DNA of 64,000 nt from Hyalella azteca (taxonomy: Eukaryota > Arthropoda > Malacostraca > Amphipoda > Hyalellidae), in the NCBI RefSeq assembly GCF_000764305.2, contig NW_025930689.1, forward strand, positions 62,001 to 126,000, given 5' to 3'. The translations under genes and the position numbers were made by a program. The notes under the pieces were generated by a model. The model was not told the DNA's origin and searched no databases. It saw only the letters and a program-made list of their open reading frames with translations. Positions 21,111 through 34,695 of this stretch are shown here, one piece after another; position 1 is the first letter of the stretch; each line of letters opens with the position of its first letter.

Positions 21111-24100
21111 GACTGCCAGCCAGTATTCCACGAACGCCAAAGAATTCATTTAAAACAAAAGCGACCATTATATTTTTTTAAACAGTGCTAAAAAGCTGAG
21201 AAGCAACCTGCCCACTTCGGCTTGTATGTCACCGGTGCACAGTTATAGCTTGATTATTTCTTGTTTCCGCAGTTAATATCTTGTCTAATATTTCATTGAT
21301 GTGCAGATAATAGCTTATTTCATACTACATCGGTTCACAGTGAGTTCCTAATTTTATCGCTTTTATTGTTGATAAAGTATTTGTAAATACCTTTTTGGTC
21401 TCCATCCTGCCGTCTATAGTTCAAAAAAGTCTTTAGTTTACGATATAAATTTTTTTTATACATGTACACATACTAGAATGTATGGTGCGTGCGCCTTCGG
21501 CTTAAAGTGAAATTCAAAATTTTGCGTTGAATCTTCAGAAACCGAAGAAAATTTATACAAATCTCGCGTATACAGGTGTATAGGTGGGATTTGCGAGTTA
21601 ACGGCTGTGTATTGTTATATGAAACTGCGTTGTCATCTGCACCGGCTGCCGGTCTGCATTACAGTAACTCTGGGCAACTTTTGTAACACGTGGTTTATTG
21701 GTTGGGAACACAAAGTTAACTGATGGGAATGCATAAATTTAGATCCCTCAGTTACATTAAGGTTACTATATAAATCAAAAGTAATTATTGTTACTTTCAA
21801 AAAACTTTTTTCAAGTTTATTCTTTATTCTTTTATTTTTGGTAGCATGAACATAAGAAAATGAAAACTGTAGCTGCTGTTACTGTTTTGTAAGCTAAGCT
21901 GGAAATATAAAACGTTGCAACCTTTTGGTTTTAACTTGAAAGAAATTAACAGCGCCTGAAATAAGCTAAGAGCGGAAGCAGCGCATGCAGGTGCAGTGCG
22001 TCCACGCTGCAACAAAGTAGCAAATATCGGTCAATTATAAGCCAAAGGTGAATATCTTAAAGTTAAGTACTAAAATCGCTGTTCAGAAACCTATTCATGA
22101 AAACTTTCACCGCTAATTCCGTAAGAAAGGAGGGAGGGATGCGATTTCCGCTCGCATTAACACTCGCCACTTTCTTCCATCCCAAATTGCAGGTTTTAAT
22201 TTGTGTTAAATGGAAATGCTTTTCTGGTTCATTGTCATTTTCTATTTCCTGTGATGAAGGCGATTGTTTTTTTCCGGAGCTTCCTTGTTGACGGTGACTT
22301 TCTCGCCGCAACCGAGACGTCACTCAGGCGAAAATGTTTTTACGATGATTGTAAATGCCAGGTACGGTGATAGGAAATAATTTTTCTTGTCTGTGATTGA
22401 TCGGTGTAGTTTTAAACCTGATTCGTAAACTTGAGTTAGATTTGCCTTGTCAGTCTTATTTTTGAGTATCTCGACTTTTTGGGATGCGATTCTCAAGAAC
22501 GGGATCTCAAATTATCTGAAGCGATAGAAACTGATGTCTGGAGAATCTCGAACCTCCCTAGAGGCTTTCATGTGTAAACTATTATTCAATGATATATCTG
22601 GGGCCGAACTATCGAAATTCTAATACATGTATGTATCGGCCTAAGGACACGTAACAGCTTATTTCTCGTCCGTAATTAGTTTGTTTAGACTGACTTAGAC
22701 TAGACTTAGAACCTTATACGAGCGTTGAAGAATTTCCGATCCTAGGAAGCATTGAACGAATGCAGCAAAAAAAAAATGACTTCCCAACCTCATTTTCTTC
22801 ACAGCCTCAGCAAATCAGGATAGCGAAAACGATCTTGTACAGGAAACAACATTGCGTGAAGTGAATGCAATCACTGGGCATGAGGAGATTAAGTTCACCA
22901 TAAATCCTTGGCTTGAGATGCCTTCCCCGACCTCGATACGCGAGATGCCGATCAAGTGGCACTCGAGAGCGGGTGAAACTTGCGTCGTGAGTGACGTCCG
23001 GCAATCATGGCCGCCGCCTTCAGCTTCTTTTCCATGATTTATGATCAGTATTTCTCCTCGTGCCTCATCCCTTGCTCTATCGTCTGCAGGCTTACACTCC
23101 AGGAAAATGGTAAAACTTATTCAAGGGGCAGGTATATTGTAGTTGCTATATATATACTATAAAATATAATAACAAATTATATCAGCGTCGAAATATACAG
23201 ACAGTATATTATACATCTTTATAGGGAGAGAACTATCGAGGTTACCCATTTAGGTAGGTAACCGCCCCTTCATCGATTGAAAGGCCGGAGCTCCTAACGA
23301 TGAGTTGATCGAAAGTTTTGCAACTACTTTTCTTCGCTTGCTCGTGATTGATTAATGTAGATGAACCAAGAACGGTGATTTATGAGCTTACGGCGACGTA
23401 ATTTCATGCGACTGGCAAGGAGCAAGTCGCAAAAAAGCGAGTAGAAAAATAATTGGAGAATAAAGTGCGTGCAACTAACATCGGTCGTTAGATCGTATTA
23501 TGGAAGTACAATCGATAGGAGAGAATGTGTTGTTAGTATCCATCGAAGTGCCATGTGGAAACCTTATAATTGGGTATTAAGAATACTCGGAGAATTATCA
23601 GTTTTATTTTTTAATATCGCTGTGCCGCACATCATTGGCGCATCTTCGCCGGCCAATCGTCTGCTGTTTATTGGCTGACATATTTTTTCTTTAATAACTT
23701 GACAGGTTGGGAATTCGGTTGAGAGGTCAAGGTCAGTTTCGCAGTAGGTCACTAGTCTGTCATAAGTCACTATTCTCTATAGTCTCATGTATTCATGGGT
23801 TTTGGCTTATAAAACGGACATTTCAAAATAATAATTCCTCCTCCCAAATCATTATTTGCTGAAGCATTACGATTGATAGGATCCTCCAAAATCCTGGTAA
23901 TAATTATTCGCTATTTTTTAAAAAGATGATGCATACAAATAATCTGCTTGGACGGGCCTGTAGCATCGGGATTCTCATTCACTGTAAAAATGTCCATATC
24001 GATCCCAAGATCTTGTCGGTAACGAGCGACTATTGCGCTTCAGCGTGTTATAATAATTTAGTTATAGTGGTGATGATTATAGTTGATGATAGTTTATCGG

Positions 24101-24869
24101 TGATGATTCTGCCACTTGCTCTGTGGTATAGCTTTTGTTGTGATGATTGTGTCACTTTTCCAATGATTCGGCTTAAACAAAATACTCGTCATCAGTAAAA
24201 TGCAAAAATGAATTGAATAACAATTCAAATTTTCATAGAGTTTAGTCTCAATGGAAAACGAACGCCATCTTTAATTTTTGTGTTGAATTTCGTCTCTCGC
24301 TTCCTTCGTCTGTGTAGCCGAGATCACACGGTTATTAGCCGCTCTCCGCTCCCCCGAATGATTAACGCGGGAGAAAATAACCAAACATCCTGGCTGGCGT
24401 AACTCGGAAAAAAGTATATTGGATCATGCAGAGGAGGAACGATCGGCAAATCATTTCGAAAGCTGTGAATTTCTATGTGATTGCTATATATTTCTTTTTA
24501 TAATACTTTGATATCTTGCCCAATTAACGTAAAAATTTTCATGTAAAGTCAGAATCCCACTTGAGTCAGTACGAGGGTATACCGTGTACACTGCTTCTTC
24601 CTGAGATCGTTTCTTCGTCGATGACTCGTGCGTATCCTTGAACTTCTCAGCTCGTCTATCAACAATCCTATTTTGTTCAAATTAGTGTAGATAAATAATT
24701 AAAGTTATCTTGTTTTCCATGTACGAAATACCCAAGAAAAAATTTCCACCACGCACCGAGGTTATATTAAGAACGGTTTTGATGAGATGTATTGTTTCTT
24801 AGTGACAGTCATTAGTGATCCAGGCGACGACATTTCTTCTCGCTTCGACCTCCATGATAGCACGTTGAC
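21111..24869. other. No gene recognised
   Basis: AT-rich sequence without tandem arrays or coding motifs. The GATGATTATAGTTGATGATAG-like stretch near 24065-24150 is weakly repetitive. Confidence 0.5.
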
Positions 24870-25185
24870 GCTCCGAGTATGAACGCCTTCAAGAGCAGAC
24901 TAGACGAAGCTATGCAGGAGCATATGTTCAGTCTTAAAATGCCTAGCAAATTACGGACCAGGCAATAAGACTAGACGAAGCTATGCAGGAGCATATGTTC
25001 AGTCTTAAAATGCCTAGCAAATTACGGAGCAGGCAATAAGTCCAGCAGCTATCTCAATCAATCGTCAGCTATGGAAAGATCGGGTTCCAAAGGCCGGATC
25101 CCTTGTGAATCAAGTCACGAAAAGTTCAAGAATCGGCAACAGGCCATGGGCCTATTTCTTCAGTGCCGACACTTTTATTCTATTT
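24870..25185 (+). mobile_element. LINE 3'-end fragment with internal 71-bp duplication
   Basis: Same family as 39497-40815 and 1752-2050. Begins near CGAGTATGAACGCCTTCAAG, has GTTCAGTCTTAAAATGCCTAG, and ends in AAGAATCGGCAACAGGCC..GCCGACA. The block starting AGACTAGACGAAGC at 24897 is repeated at 24968 (71-bp tandem duplication). Confidence 0.85.
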
Positions 25186-25224
25186 TATTAGTGCAATGTT
25201 CCCATGAGGGTTAAACCGCCACAC

Positions 25225-25560
25225 GGTGGTGCAGTACTGCAACGAACTGCTCATCTCCACGGCGGTGCAGTACTGCAACGAACTGCTGACCTCCACGGCG
25301 GTGCAGTACTACAACGAACTGCTGACCTCCACGGCGGTGCAGTACTACAACGAACTGCTGACCTCCACGGCGGTGCAGTACTACAACGAACTGCTCACCT
25401 CCACGGCGGTGCAGTACTGCAGCGAACTGCTGACCTCCACGGCGGTGCAGTACTCCAACGAACTGCTGACCTCCACGGCGGTGCAGTACTCCAACGAACT
25501 GCTGACCTCCACGGCGGTGCAGTACTCGAGTACTGCTGACCACTGGTGTGCAGTACTCGA
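25225..25560. repeat. 36-bp minisatellite, ~9 copies
   Basis: Unit CTCCACGGCGGTGCAGTACT + (A/G/T)CAACGAACTGCTGAC. Open in several frames because 36 is a multiple of 3. No gene context. Confidence 0.97.
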
Positions 25561-26818
25561 GTACTGCTCAGCACTCAACTCCTGACTTGACCATATCGGT
25601 ACTTCGACGTCAACGCGTCCATTGGCCCGCCGTACAATTGAAGGATTTGGATTTTTAGGATTTTAGTTTCAGCATTTAGAGACATTCTAAAAACCGCCCT
25701 CCTCATTGTAATTTATTATAATATTTCATCTTTCTAATGAATAAACTAGCTTCACTTTATCACCCTAACTTGAAAAAAACACACAGCGAGCTCTGCAACG
25801 CGCATCACAGAAACATTTCAGCGATTGAAATCTTTAGGAAGTGGAGCAAGTGTATTGTTCGTCCTATGCCGTAACCTAAATCCGGCGTGGCGCCCGTTAC
25901 TGCGCACGCTTTGCTTGCCTTGCCGTGTCAACAACGGCGTTACGCCAACGCAGCTGCTGCAGCGCCACGGTTTTGCAGCTGCGTAACGTTCTAGCGCCTA
26001 TCCCTCTAAAAAATATCCCGAGGCAAACCGCTGGTCAGGGAATAGAGGTCGGTAACGCTTGGATAGTCTCTGACAGTGGTTTTACTGGCAATTTGTTGCT
26101 CGCTTGCACTCAACAGTTCAGAGGTTATTATACTGACTGTAATCTGTTTTTAACTCATAAGTGCAGCAAACGTCGCTCTATGTTGTCCCGGAAATAAAGT
26201 GCGTAGCCGCCTTATTGTCCGATTTTGGAATTTTTTTGTCCAAGAGGAATATTTTGCACTCTTATTGATCAAAGCGTTGATAATTATTGCGTGCGGTTCC
26301 CTATTATTTATAAAAACTCTTCATGATCCCACAAAAAAGTAACAAAATAATTTATGGGACTACGGTGCGAAACAAGCTTTACTTCGCTGTGTGTTCGAGA
26401 CACGGCACAGCAGCGCCTTCAACTCGAATCTTGCTTCCTTCGAGACCTCAAAGCCTCGGCAGGCCTCAATGTGTGTCGTCGGGTTATTTTCTGAGCAAGG
26501 GTCTTATCCTCTAAGCTATTTTCCATCATGCTATTTTCTCTTAAGACCTTATTTTTGAGGCATTTCCCTTCAGCGCCTCTTCTTAACTTTCTAAGAGAGT
26601 TTTCTCACTATAGTTTTATGGGGCATATTATTTGCATGACTTTACCCGACACTGCCTGCTTGAGGAGGAGAAAGTCTTGGGCTCTGCTGGTGGCCGCCGG
26701 TGCTGGGTTCCCATGGACGCAGCACGGAGGGGTCACTCTTGCGCTGCTATCCTGTAAATTTCCTCTACAAATTCGCGATATACAATTGCTCTAGTCACAG
26801 CTACACAAAATCGTGTTA
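25561..26818. other. No gene recognised
   Basis: Short ORFs only (25925-26197, 26528-26794) without motifs or repeat structure. Confidence 0.45.
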
Positions 26819-26945
26819 ACAAACACGGTCTTAATTAATTTTTTATTTAACGAAGAAGTATTGATTCAACAAACACGGTCTTAATTAATTTTTTATTTGC
26901 AAAGAAGTATTGATTCAACAAACACGGTCTTAATTAAGTATTTAT
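26819..26945. repeat. 50-bp tandem repeat, ~2.5 copies
   Basis: AAACACGGTCTTAATTAATT recurs at 26821, 26871 and 26920, followed by TTTTATTT and GAAGAAGTATTGATTCAAC. Confidence 0.95.
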
Positions 26946-26997
26946 TAGCGGCAAATTCTTGATCCCCTCCATTATTTATTCATATTAAGGGATGCAC

Positions 26998-27412
26998 NNN
27001 NNNNNNNNNNNNNNNNNNNNNNNNNNNNNNNNNNNNNNNNNNNNNNNNNNNNNNNNNNNNNNNNNNNNNNNNNNNNNNNNNNNNNNNNNNNNNNNNNNNN
27101 NNNNNNNNNNNNNNNNNNNNNNNNNNNNNNNNNNNNNNNNNNNNNNNNNNNNNNNNNNNNNNNNNNNNNNNNNNNNNNNNNNNNNNNNNNNNNNNNNNNN
27201 NNNNNNNNNNNNNNNNNNNNNNNNNNNNNNNNNNNNNNNNNNNNNNNNNNNNNNNNNNNNNNNNNNNNNNNNNNNNNNNNNNNNNNNNNNNNNNNNNNNN
27301 NNNNNNNNNNNNNNNNNNNNNNNNNNNNNNNNNNNNNNNNNNNNNNNNNNNNNNNNNNNNNNNNNNNNNNNNNNNNNNNNNNNNNNNNNNNNNNNNNNNN
27401 NNNNNNNNNNNN
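26998..27412. other. Assembly gap (N run)
   Basis: 415 undetermined bases. The right edge falls inside a 21-bp minisatellite, so the gap is probably unresolved repeat and its length may not be real. Confidence 1.
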
Positions 27413-27725
27413 CAACCGTACAACGGATGACAGCAACCGTACAACGGATGACAGCAACCGTACAACGGATGACAGCAACCGTACAACGGATGACAGCAAC
27501 CGTACAACGGATGACAGCAACCGTACAACGGATGACAGCAACCGTACAGCGGATGACTGCAACCGTACAACGGATGCAAGCAACCGTGCAACGGATGCAA
27601 GCAACCGTGCAACGGATGACAGCAACCGTGCAACGGTTGACAGCAACCGTACAACTGATGACAGCAACCGTACAAGGGATGACAGCAACTGTAAAGCGAG
27701 TGACAGCAACCGTACAGCAGTTGGC
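27413..27725. repeat. 21-bp minisatellite (CAACCGTACAACGGATGACAG), ~15 copies
   Basis: First seven or so copies identical, later ones increasingly diverged to the right, which suggests growth at the gap side. Unit divisible by 3, hence open frames. Confidence 0.96.
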
Positions 27726-29200
27726 CGAAAACATGACACTGGTGGCGGTACCGCACATCCGGTGGCAGTTCAGGTGCTGCCAGCGGCAGTAACCTTACTG
27801 ATGGTGGCAGTAAACGTAACGCGCTAATTGACAGTAACTTTTGCTGAAAACAATGGCCGTACTACTGTTACGTGGCAGCTACCGAGATACAGTAGCATCA
27901 GTGATGACGGCAGTAACCGTCCTCCGCCCTGAAGTAACCATTCCTGGTATCATATGCCAGTCGCTCCGTGAGGTGTTCGCGTCTGTTCGTATATCGTCTG
28001 CGTTTTGGCTGGCGATACGAGCGCTGCTTTCAAAATTGTGAATGTTGCACTGCTTTCTTCCTCTTTTCTATGGTCAAGTCGTGAGTGTGGTTGTTTGCAT
28101 TGCGGTTCTCTTACATTCTCCGTTAAAGATCGTCGCCAAATAAAAGCCGGGTGATCATCGGTTATGTCATGGTCACCTATAATACGTCTCAAAATATCAA
28201 TAAGGTTTGCTCTCAAGCCCTGTGGCTATGTTGGTTTTTTATCTTCTTTTCAAGCCACACAAGTATTTTCGCATCCATTGCGGTGCTCCGAACTTCTTTC
28301 TGTGTTATGTTGTTGACAGTTCGCAGGCCTCGAGTTCATTTAGCGACCACCAGATGCCGCTAACACCAAGTGCTTCGTAATTACCAGGGCTTTTTGTAGA
28401 GACGAGTCACTCGAGTTACCCCTGAGCCATATGTGTTACGCCTCACTGGCTCCGAGATCATCAGTGCTTTGATTCAAACCTTCGTAAAACTTATACTATT
28501 TAAACACATGCACCTACAGAACTGGAACTTAAACCGTATAAACAAGCGGAGAATGCGGTAAACTGCGGCATGGCGAATTGTGGCTCCTGCAGTGAGGTGC
28601 AGTGGCAGTCGTGCAGCTGATGCAGTTGCTGATCTTGTACATATATATCGCAGCAGTTTATGTTGGCGCTGTTGATGGAGTTGACGAAGTTGATGCCTCT
28701 GCCTAGGGCGGCTCTAATTAGCAGAGATAGGGAATTAATTTACTGTTGTATTTAGATAACTGACGCTAGTTCTCAGAAACTACTTACCTATTGATCGGTC
28801 ACGCGACTAACTGTGGCTCAGGACTTTGTTTCTAAATCGTGACATGTGCGCCGTTGCTGCATTCGTTGCGACCTTTTTTAGTTGCTTCGGAGTTAACAGC
28901 ATTCCATTAACTCACTTGCAGCGCAGTCAAAGTGGTTACAATGGCTGCAGTAATTACAGTTGTTGCAGTAATTACAGTTGCTAATGTATTTATACTTGCT
29001 GCCGATGGTTCAGTATAAAAATTACAGTAGTTGCTACAGTTATTCAAATTGCAGCAGTTACCGCAGTTATTCAAATTGTTGGTTTGCTGCATTCATTAGA
29101 CTTGTTGCAATTGCTGGAGCTCCCCGGCCCTCCTCCACCGAGTTCCTTCTGCAGCGAACAATGGAACATTCCTGCAGCGAGCGACTACTTCCATTCTCTT
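27726..29200. other. No gene recognised
   Basis: A stretch of CAGTAATTACAGTTGT-type imperfect repeats at 28925-29060. Otherwise nothing identifiable. Confidence 0.5.
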
Positions 29201-29204
29201 AAAT

Positions 29205-29410
29205 GCTTCCTTATCTCTCCACTCTACCTTCCACACATACTCTCTCTCCCTCTCCATCCCTCTGTATCGCTGTATCTCTCTCTCGCTCGCACTCTCCTTC
29301 CTTCTCTCTCTCTCTATCTCTCTCCCTCCTTATCTCTCTCCTTCCTTATCTCTCTCCCTCCTTATCTCTCTCCCTCTCCCTCTATATCCCTCAGTTCTCC
29401 CACACTCTCT
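29205..29410. repeat. CT-rich simple repeat
   Basis: TCTCTC/CCCTCCTTAT microsatellite-like pyrimidine tract on the plus strand. Confidence 0.9.
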
Positions 29411-30435
29411 CCTTCACTGGTACTTACTCTCGGTGGTACAACAAAGTGTTTTTGTATCGCTTCATTTCAGGAAACCATCAAAAACCATCAAGCCTTTGGT
29501 GATCACCACAATGTCCGTAACTACCACTACGTCGGTGACCATCGTGCACCACACCTGAGACCCGCATTACTTTGAGACCAACAGCAATTCGGTGACCTCC
29601 ACTATTTCGGTCACCACTTAATTCTCTACTTTGAACTGCAGAACTCTGATGACTACAATTTTGATGCTCATCACCATTTCTGTGACCATCGTAATTTCGG
29701 TGACCACAATAAAATTCGTGACCCTTACTATACTAGTGACGAGCATTACTTTAATGACCACTGCCGTTTCGGTGAGTATCGTATTTTATGTCAATATCTC
29801 ATGAATCATACAGTCATTTAAACAGAATCGCTATAGTAATGATCTGTTTTCGAACATGTCAATGATAAAGAGAAAGTAACCATCGAAGTACGGAAGAAAT
29901 TCGTCGTAAGTTGAGGCATGAGAATAGCAAGATAACCAACTGATTACCGGGTGATAAGCAGTGCGTGGAGCGGTTTCTTTCTTTGCCCTCTGCAGAAAAC
30001 AGAGATAGCGAAGGCAATAAGGGCGTTAAGGAACAGCTCCTTAAAAAAGTTAGCGCTTTTATCTCTTGCAAGTCCCATGCTGTCGCTTTCTCAGGAGTGC
30101 CGACATCTTATCTCTTCCGAGTCTCACGGTTTCATTTGCTTAAAAATTTGACTATCGGCAGCTCAAAAATTTCCCTGCTAGTTTTTGGCTGCTTTTCGCC
30201 CGATGTTAGAGTCTAGCAGGGGTGGAGGGTTTTCTTTGCTCTATCATTTTACATAGTACGTCGAGTTCTCAGAGTACATCGACTGTACATTGAGGTCACA
30301 AGGTCGTCTAATGTACACCGAGGTCAATGAGTTCATAGTTTACCGAGAACATTTGTTGGTCTCTAGTGTTGTACGTCCAGCATGTGGTACAAGACAGAGC
30401 TTTGTCTTCACGCAGTCGAAGCGTGGGACTTTCAC
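29411..30435. other. No gene; diverged GGTGACCACxA repeat in first half
   Basis: 29480-29775 has loosely periodic TTTCGGTGACCACCA-like motifs. The remainder shows nothing recognisable. Confidence 0.5.
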
Positions 30436-30612
30436 TGGAAGATGTCAAATGTTATACGCCGGGGGGTGACAGGGACTGTCGTCAAATGTTATACCCCGGG
30501 GGGTGACAGGGACTGTCGTCAAATGTTATACCCCGGGGGGTGACAGGGACTGTCGTCAAATGTTATACCCCGGGGGGAGACGTTGGACGACGTACGTCAA
30601 GTGTTATACCCC
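30436..30612. repeat. 37-bp minisatellite, ~4-5 copies
   Basis: Units containing GTCAAATGTTATACCCCGGG + GGGTGACAGGGACTGTC; the last copies diverge. Confidence 0.95.
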
Positions 30613-31024
30613 GGAAGTAACATTGGCTGTCGCTTCGTTACTCGTGACGCTCCAATGTGGATGCTTCCATGCAATTTTACGCCAGTAGACAACAGACCTC
30701 GCCGTTGATTTTGAATTGCCCGTCGTAATTTTTTTTAATGTTGCACAATATGCAAATTGGCATTGATTGTGTCTCCACGGGTCATGAAATCGGTGAGCAG
30801 TACACCTTGCCGATCCCAGAAACACTGGCGGCGGAGTCATATGACACTGTTATACAAAAACTCGTGACACGATACATCAAATGCTTAAATTTGTCCGGAG
30901 ATTATGTAAAGAAGTAGTGCAATACATGTTCTTTTTAATAAACATGTTTACATTAGTTAATATTTAATATTTATTACATTAGTTAATATTTATTTAATAT
31001 TTACGTTTTGTTCAATTCCCAAAC

Positions 31025-31171
31025 GGGTACTACTTTCCGAATATCCCTCGTAGTTCCGTCAGTCAATCACTGACGGGTTTTCAAGCTAAACCAACCGATC
31101 ACTGCCACGAAATTGGCCGCTACCGCGTATATGGTCCACAACGTGTAATTAAGCGAGTTTTAATAGTACGG
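31025..31171. mobile_element. MITE-like element, copy 3
   Basis: Right end GTTTTAATAGTACGG is the inverted counterpart of the CCGTACTATCA terminus of copy 1. Interior GTCAATCACTGACGGGTTTT, TAAACCAA and GAAATTGGCCGCTA are shared with copy 1. Confidence 0.65.
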
Positions 31172-32555
31172 ACTCAGGTTGAGTCGCATCTATGGAAGCT
31201 ATCGTGTGAATGCTACATATAAATACCAGCTCCTGCTCCAACCACGGCTGGGCTTATAGTCGTATCTGTTGCTGCTGTTCTTTGTTTCTATTGTCCTGTA
31301 GCCACTGCCTGTGTCTTTATTTTTCTCTTCTCGTGTAACTTTTGCTGTTACTTTCTGTTTCTGTAGCGTCGCGGTTGTTGCTTATGTTTTGCTATTTCTT
31401 TCACCTTGTTGCAGTGGCTGCTGCACCAACTATAGAGACCAAACGATCACTTTCCACAAAGCATTATCGTACGGATGAATAAGAATGACAATCGAAAGGA
31501 ATCTAAAGCAATTAAGTTCGTCAAATACAATTACTTCAGTTCGGAGTCAGAGAGGCTTCACTTCTACTCTAGAGTCACTCTACTCTAAAACTAGAGTCAG
31601 ATTCTACTCAAGAATTAGAGTGAGACTTCTCTTTTGTCAGAGGCGGACGCTACTCGTGAGGCAGAAACACTACTCCTAAGCCAGAATCTAGCCCTTCTGG
31701 TCATAGTCAAGACATCCGCCGGAAGAGAACAAGTTCCCTCGATGTATTCACGAAGCTGAGAATAATCCTTGAGCCGTAAAAAAGTAATATGGGAGTAAGT
31801 TTAATAATTGCTGCTAGCCCAGCTTAAGGCTGAGAGGCTGCGGTCAGCAACCGCGAAGAGCATTACTTTATTGTTCATTCTGTACTGCCTCATAGTTTTC
31901 TACTACACAAAGTTATATTATATCAACATATTCCTCATAACTGTACTCGCCCAAATTTATTTCGTTACTGCCATGCGTGGAGAAGCTCAGCTTCTCACGG
32001 TAGCGCCAGTTTTTGCGGCCAAGCCTGCGCATTTTCTCACGCAAAATTGGATTTCAAAGCATGCGCGTTATCATTGAAAACTCCGCAGAAAATAATCAAT
32101 CTGCCATCAACCAGCAAACGTTCGGTGAAGGAGTTTGGTGGAGACCCTTGGAGGAAGAGTTTGCTCCAGACTGTTGAGGGAGATGGTTTGTAGTGAGGAC
32201 TTAGTGTGGGGAGTGATGCCCTGCGAGGACAATATGCAAGTCACGCTGGGGACGAGGGTTGGGGAAAGGGAGGGATGGAGGTAGCGACTGAGGCCGCATC
32301 CGATAATTGGATAAAAAATTGCAAATTCAGCCAACGAAGTTCCAGGCTTCGGACGACGCCTTGCGACACGTTTGGCTGGACATATATTTAGTATTGTATG
32401 GATTATTTATTATTTTACGGCATCCTCCAAGAAACCTTCGGTATACGAACCTGTGAACATGCTGGGGCAAGAGATTTATTTGAAGTTCATATTTATTCTC
32501 TCCACTATAGTGAGAGAAAAAAGTGATCAAGTAAATTTGGTGGAATACTTGCACG
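31172..32555. other. No gene recognised
   Basis: 31540-31640 has diverged ACTCTAGAGTCA-type repeats. No coding motif. Confidence 0.45.
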
Positions 32556-32735
32556 CAGGCCACGCATGCAGCGACTGCGTGGTCGCCATATCCCCGCACG
32601 CAGGGGCTGCGTGGTCGCCATATCCCCGCACGCAGGGGCTGCGTGGTCGCCATATCCCCGCACGCAGGGGCTGCGTGGTCGCCATATCCCCGCACGCAGC
32701 GGCTGCGTGGTCGCCATATCCCCGCCCGGAAGCCT
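32556..32735. repeat. 32-bp minisatellite, ~5.5 copies
   Basis: Unit GCGTGGTCGCCATATCCCCG + CACGCAGGGGCT. The ORFs on both strands here are repeat by-products. Confidence 0.96.
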
Positions 32736-32857
32736 CACCACGATAGCCCGTGGGTCGCATCGTTGCCGTACGCGGCCTGCGTGAGGTCGTTCACCGCCGC
32801 AGCTGCAGTTGCTGCCGTGGAACACGCACGAGTAGAGGCGGAACTTTGCCGGCACAA

Positions 32858-33300
32858 ACAGGGACAGCACCGAAGCAAACAGGGACAGCACCGAAGCAAA
32901 TAGGGGCAGCACCGAAGCAAATAGGGACAGCACCGAAGCAAATAGGGACAGCACCGAAGCAAATAGGGGCAGCACCGAAGCAAATAGGGGCAGCACCGAA
33001 GCAAATAGGGACAGCACCGAAGCAAACAGGGACAGCACCGAAGCAAATATGGACAGCACCGAAGCAAACAGGGACAGCACCGAAGCAAATATGGACAGCA
33101 CCGAAGCAAACAGGGACAGCACCGAAGCAAACAGGGACAGCACCGAAGCAAACAGGGACAGCACCGAAGCAAACAGGGACAGCACCGAAGCAAATATGGA
33201 CAGCACCGAAGCAAACAGGGACAGCACCGAAATAGACAGAGACAGTGCCGGAACAAACAGGCACAGTGCCGGAACATACACGGACAGCACCGAAACAAAC
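32858..33300. repeat. 21-bp minisatellite, ~20 copies
   Basis: Unit GGGACAGCACCGAAGCAAAC + A with A/G and C/T variants, decaying at the right end into GTGCCGGAACAAAC. It gives long open frames on both strands (up to 326 codons), but codon choice follows the repeat and no protein family is recognisable. Confidence 0.97.
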
Positions 33301-34379
33301 AAAAACACCAACAGAACTAACGGTAGCAGTACCAGAACCAACGGGAACGGCAGTGTCAGAACAAAAACTGTCAAAAAGGTACAGTAGCACAACAAATAAG
33401 GACGGGCAGTGCCAGAATAAACAGGAATGGCAAAGCAACCAACAGTACACGCAGCAGAAGCACCTATAGAAGTAGAACGCGCCACAGAAAAACCTGCATG
33501 GAACTCTGAGTTGAATTCTCAGTGAACTTTGCGCTGCCGCAAGATGTTGTGCCAGGATGGGGGACAAATAGGACTCCATTTGTGGGGGAGGAGGACAAAC
33601 AGGTACGAGGACGAATAATTAATACTCCATGCGTGGGGTCGGGGGACAAACAGCAAATCAAGCAGGAGAGGATCGCTCACGATACTGCTGCAATTGATCT
33701 GTAAGTTAAAAATCACGGCTATGCATCAAAACACCATTAACCAGCACCAGCATCAACACACTCATGTAATTACCAGTTACCACCGCCCTGAGCACCAACT
33801 GCCACCACCCCCAACACCAACTGCATGTCACCACCCTGAGCACCAACTGCCTTCACCCCCAGCAGCAGCACTCCTCCCCTAAGCACAGAGAGCAACTCCC
33901 CCACGCAGCGCAGCAAAGAGTGGAGTTGCTTAGCTAAGCAAATTGGCATCATCACGCGCGTCCTTGTTACCGGAGGTGGTGGTGGCGGTTTTGGTGGTGT
34001 TGTGGTTTACATTATTGGTGTGAAGCGCAATTGCTGTGTCTGGAAGGTGAAGATGTAGATAAGCATGCTTTATTTATGAGCAAAACGTTTCGGCCAATCC
34101 TGACAGTGAACCAAAGATGTTAGAGATAGATATGTGACCCACGGACTTGTACTTGTAATCAATAAGAAATTCAGACTTGATCTCGTAATCCTATGCCGTA
34201 TCATATACTAATGAATAGAACTAAAAAACTAAACGTTTATGAAAACACGAAAAAAGATCGTGCACGACTGTTCCATCGAAATTATCTTCTCTGCATATTA
34301 TTGCTTGGAAAATCTTCCTACATTCAATCCACGTTGGTCGTAAACACAGCCGCTTAGTTACCTTGCATTCATTATAATG
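33301..34379. other. No gene; scattered low-complexity blocks
   Basis: Imperfect GGGGGACAAA repeats at 33560-33655 and CACCACCCTGAGCACCAACTG repeats at 33780-33860. Nothing else recognisable. Confidence 0.5.
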
Positions 34380-34384
34380 AGTTG

Positions 34385-34695
34385 TTCAGCCCCATGCATG
34401 CTCCATGCAGCACCATACATGTTCCATGCAGCACCATGCATGCTCCATGCAGCTCCATGCAGCACCATGCAGCACCATGCATGCTCCATGCAGCACCATG
34501 CATGCTCCATGCAGCACCATGCATGCTCCATGCAGCACCATGCAGCACCATGCATGCAGCACCATGCATGCTCCATGCAGCACCATGCAGCACCATGCAT
34601 GCTCCATGCAGCACCATGCATGCTCCATGCAGCACCATGCATGCTCCATGCAGCAACATGCATGCTCCATGCAGCACCATGCAGCACCATGCCCT
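34385..34695. repeat. CCATGCATG / CCATGCAGCA minisatellite
   Basis: Higher-order mixture of GCACCATGCAT-, GCTCCATGCA- and GCACCATGCA- blocks. Every block contains ATGCAT or TGCA, so the array can fold back on itself. Open in all frames but not protein-like. Confidence 0.95.

Noticed and set aside
32505..33579. Repeat proteins such as (FASVLSL)n or (DSTEANR)n, up to 326 codons
   Set aside because: By-product of the 21-bp minisatellite; open on both strands with no domain, no splice context and no conserved end.
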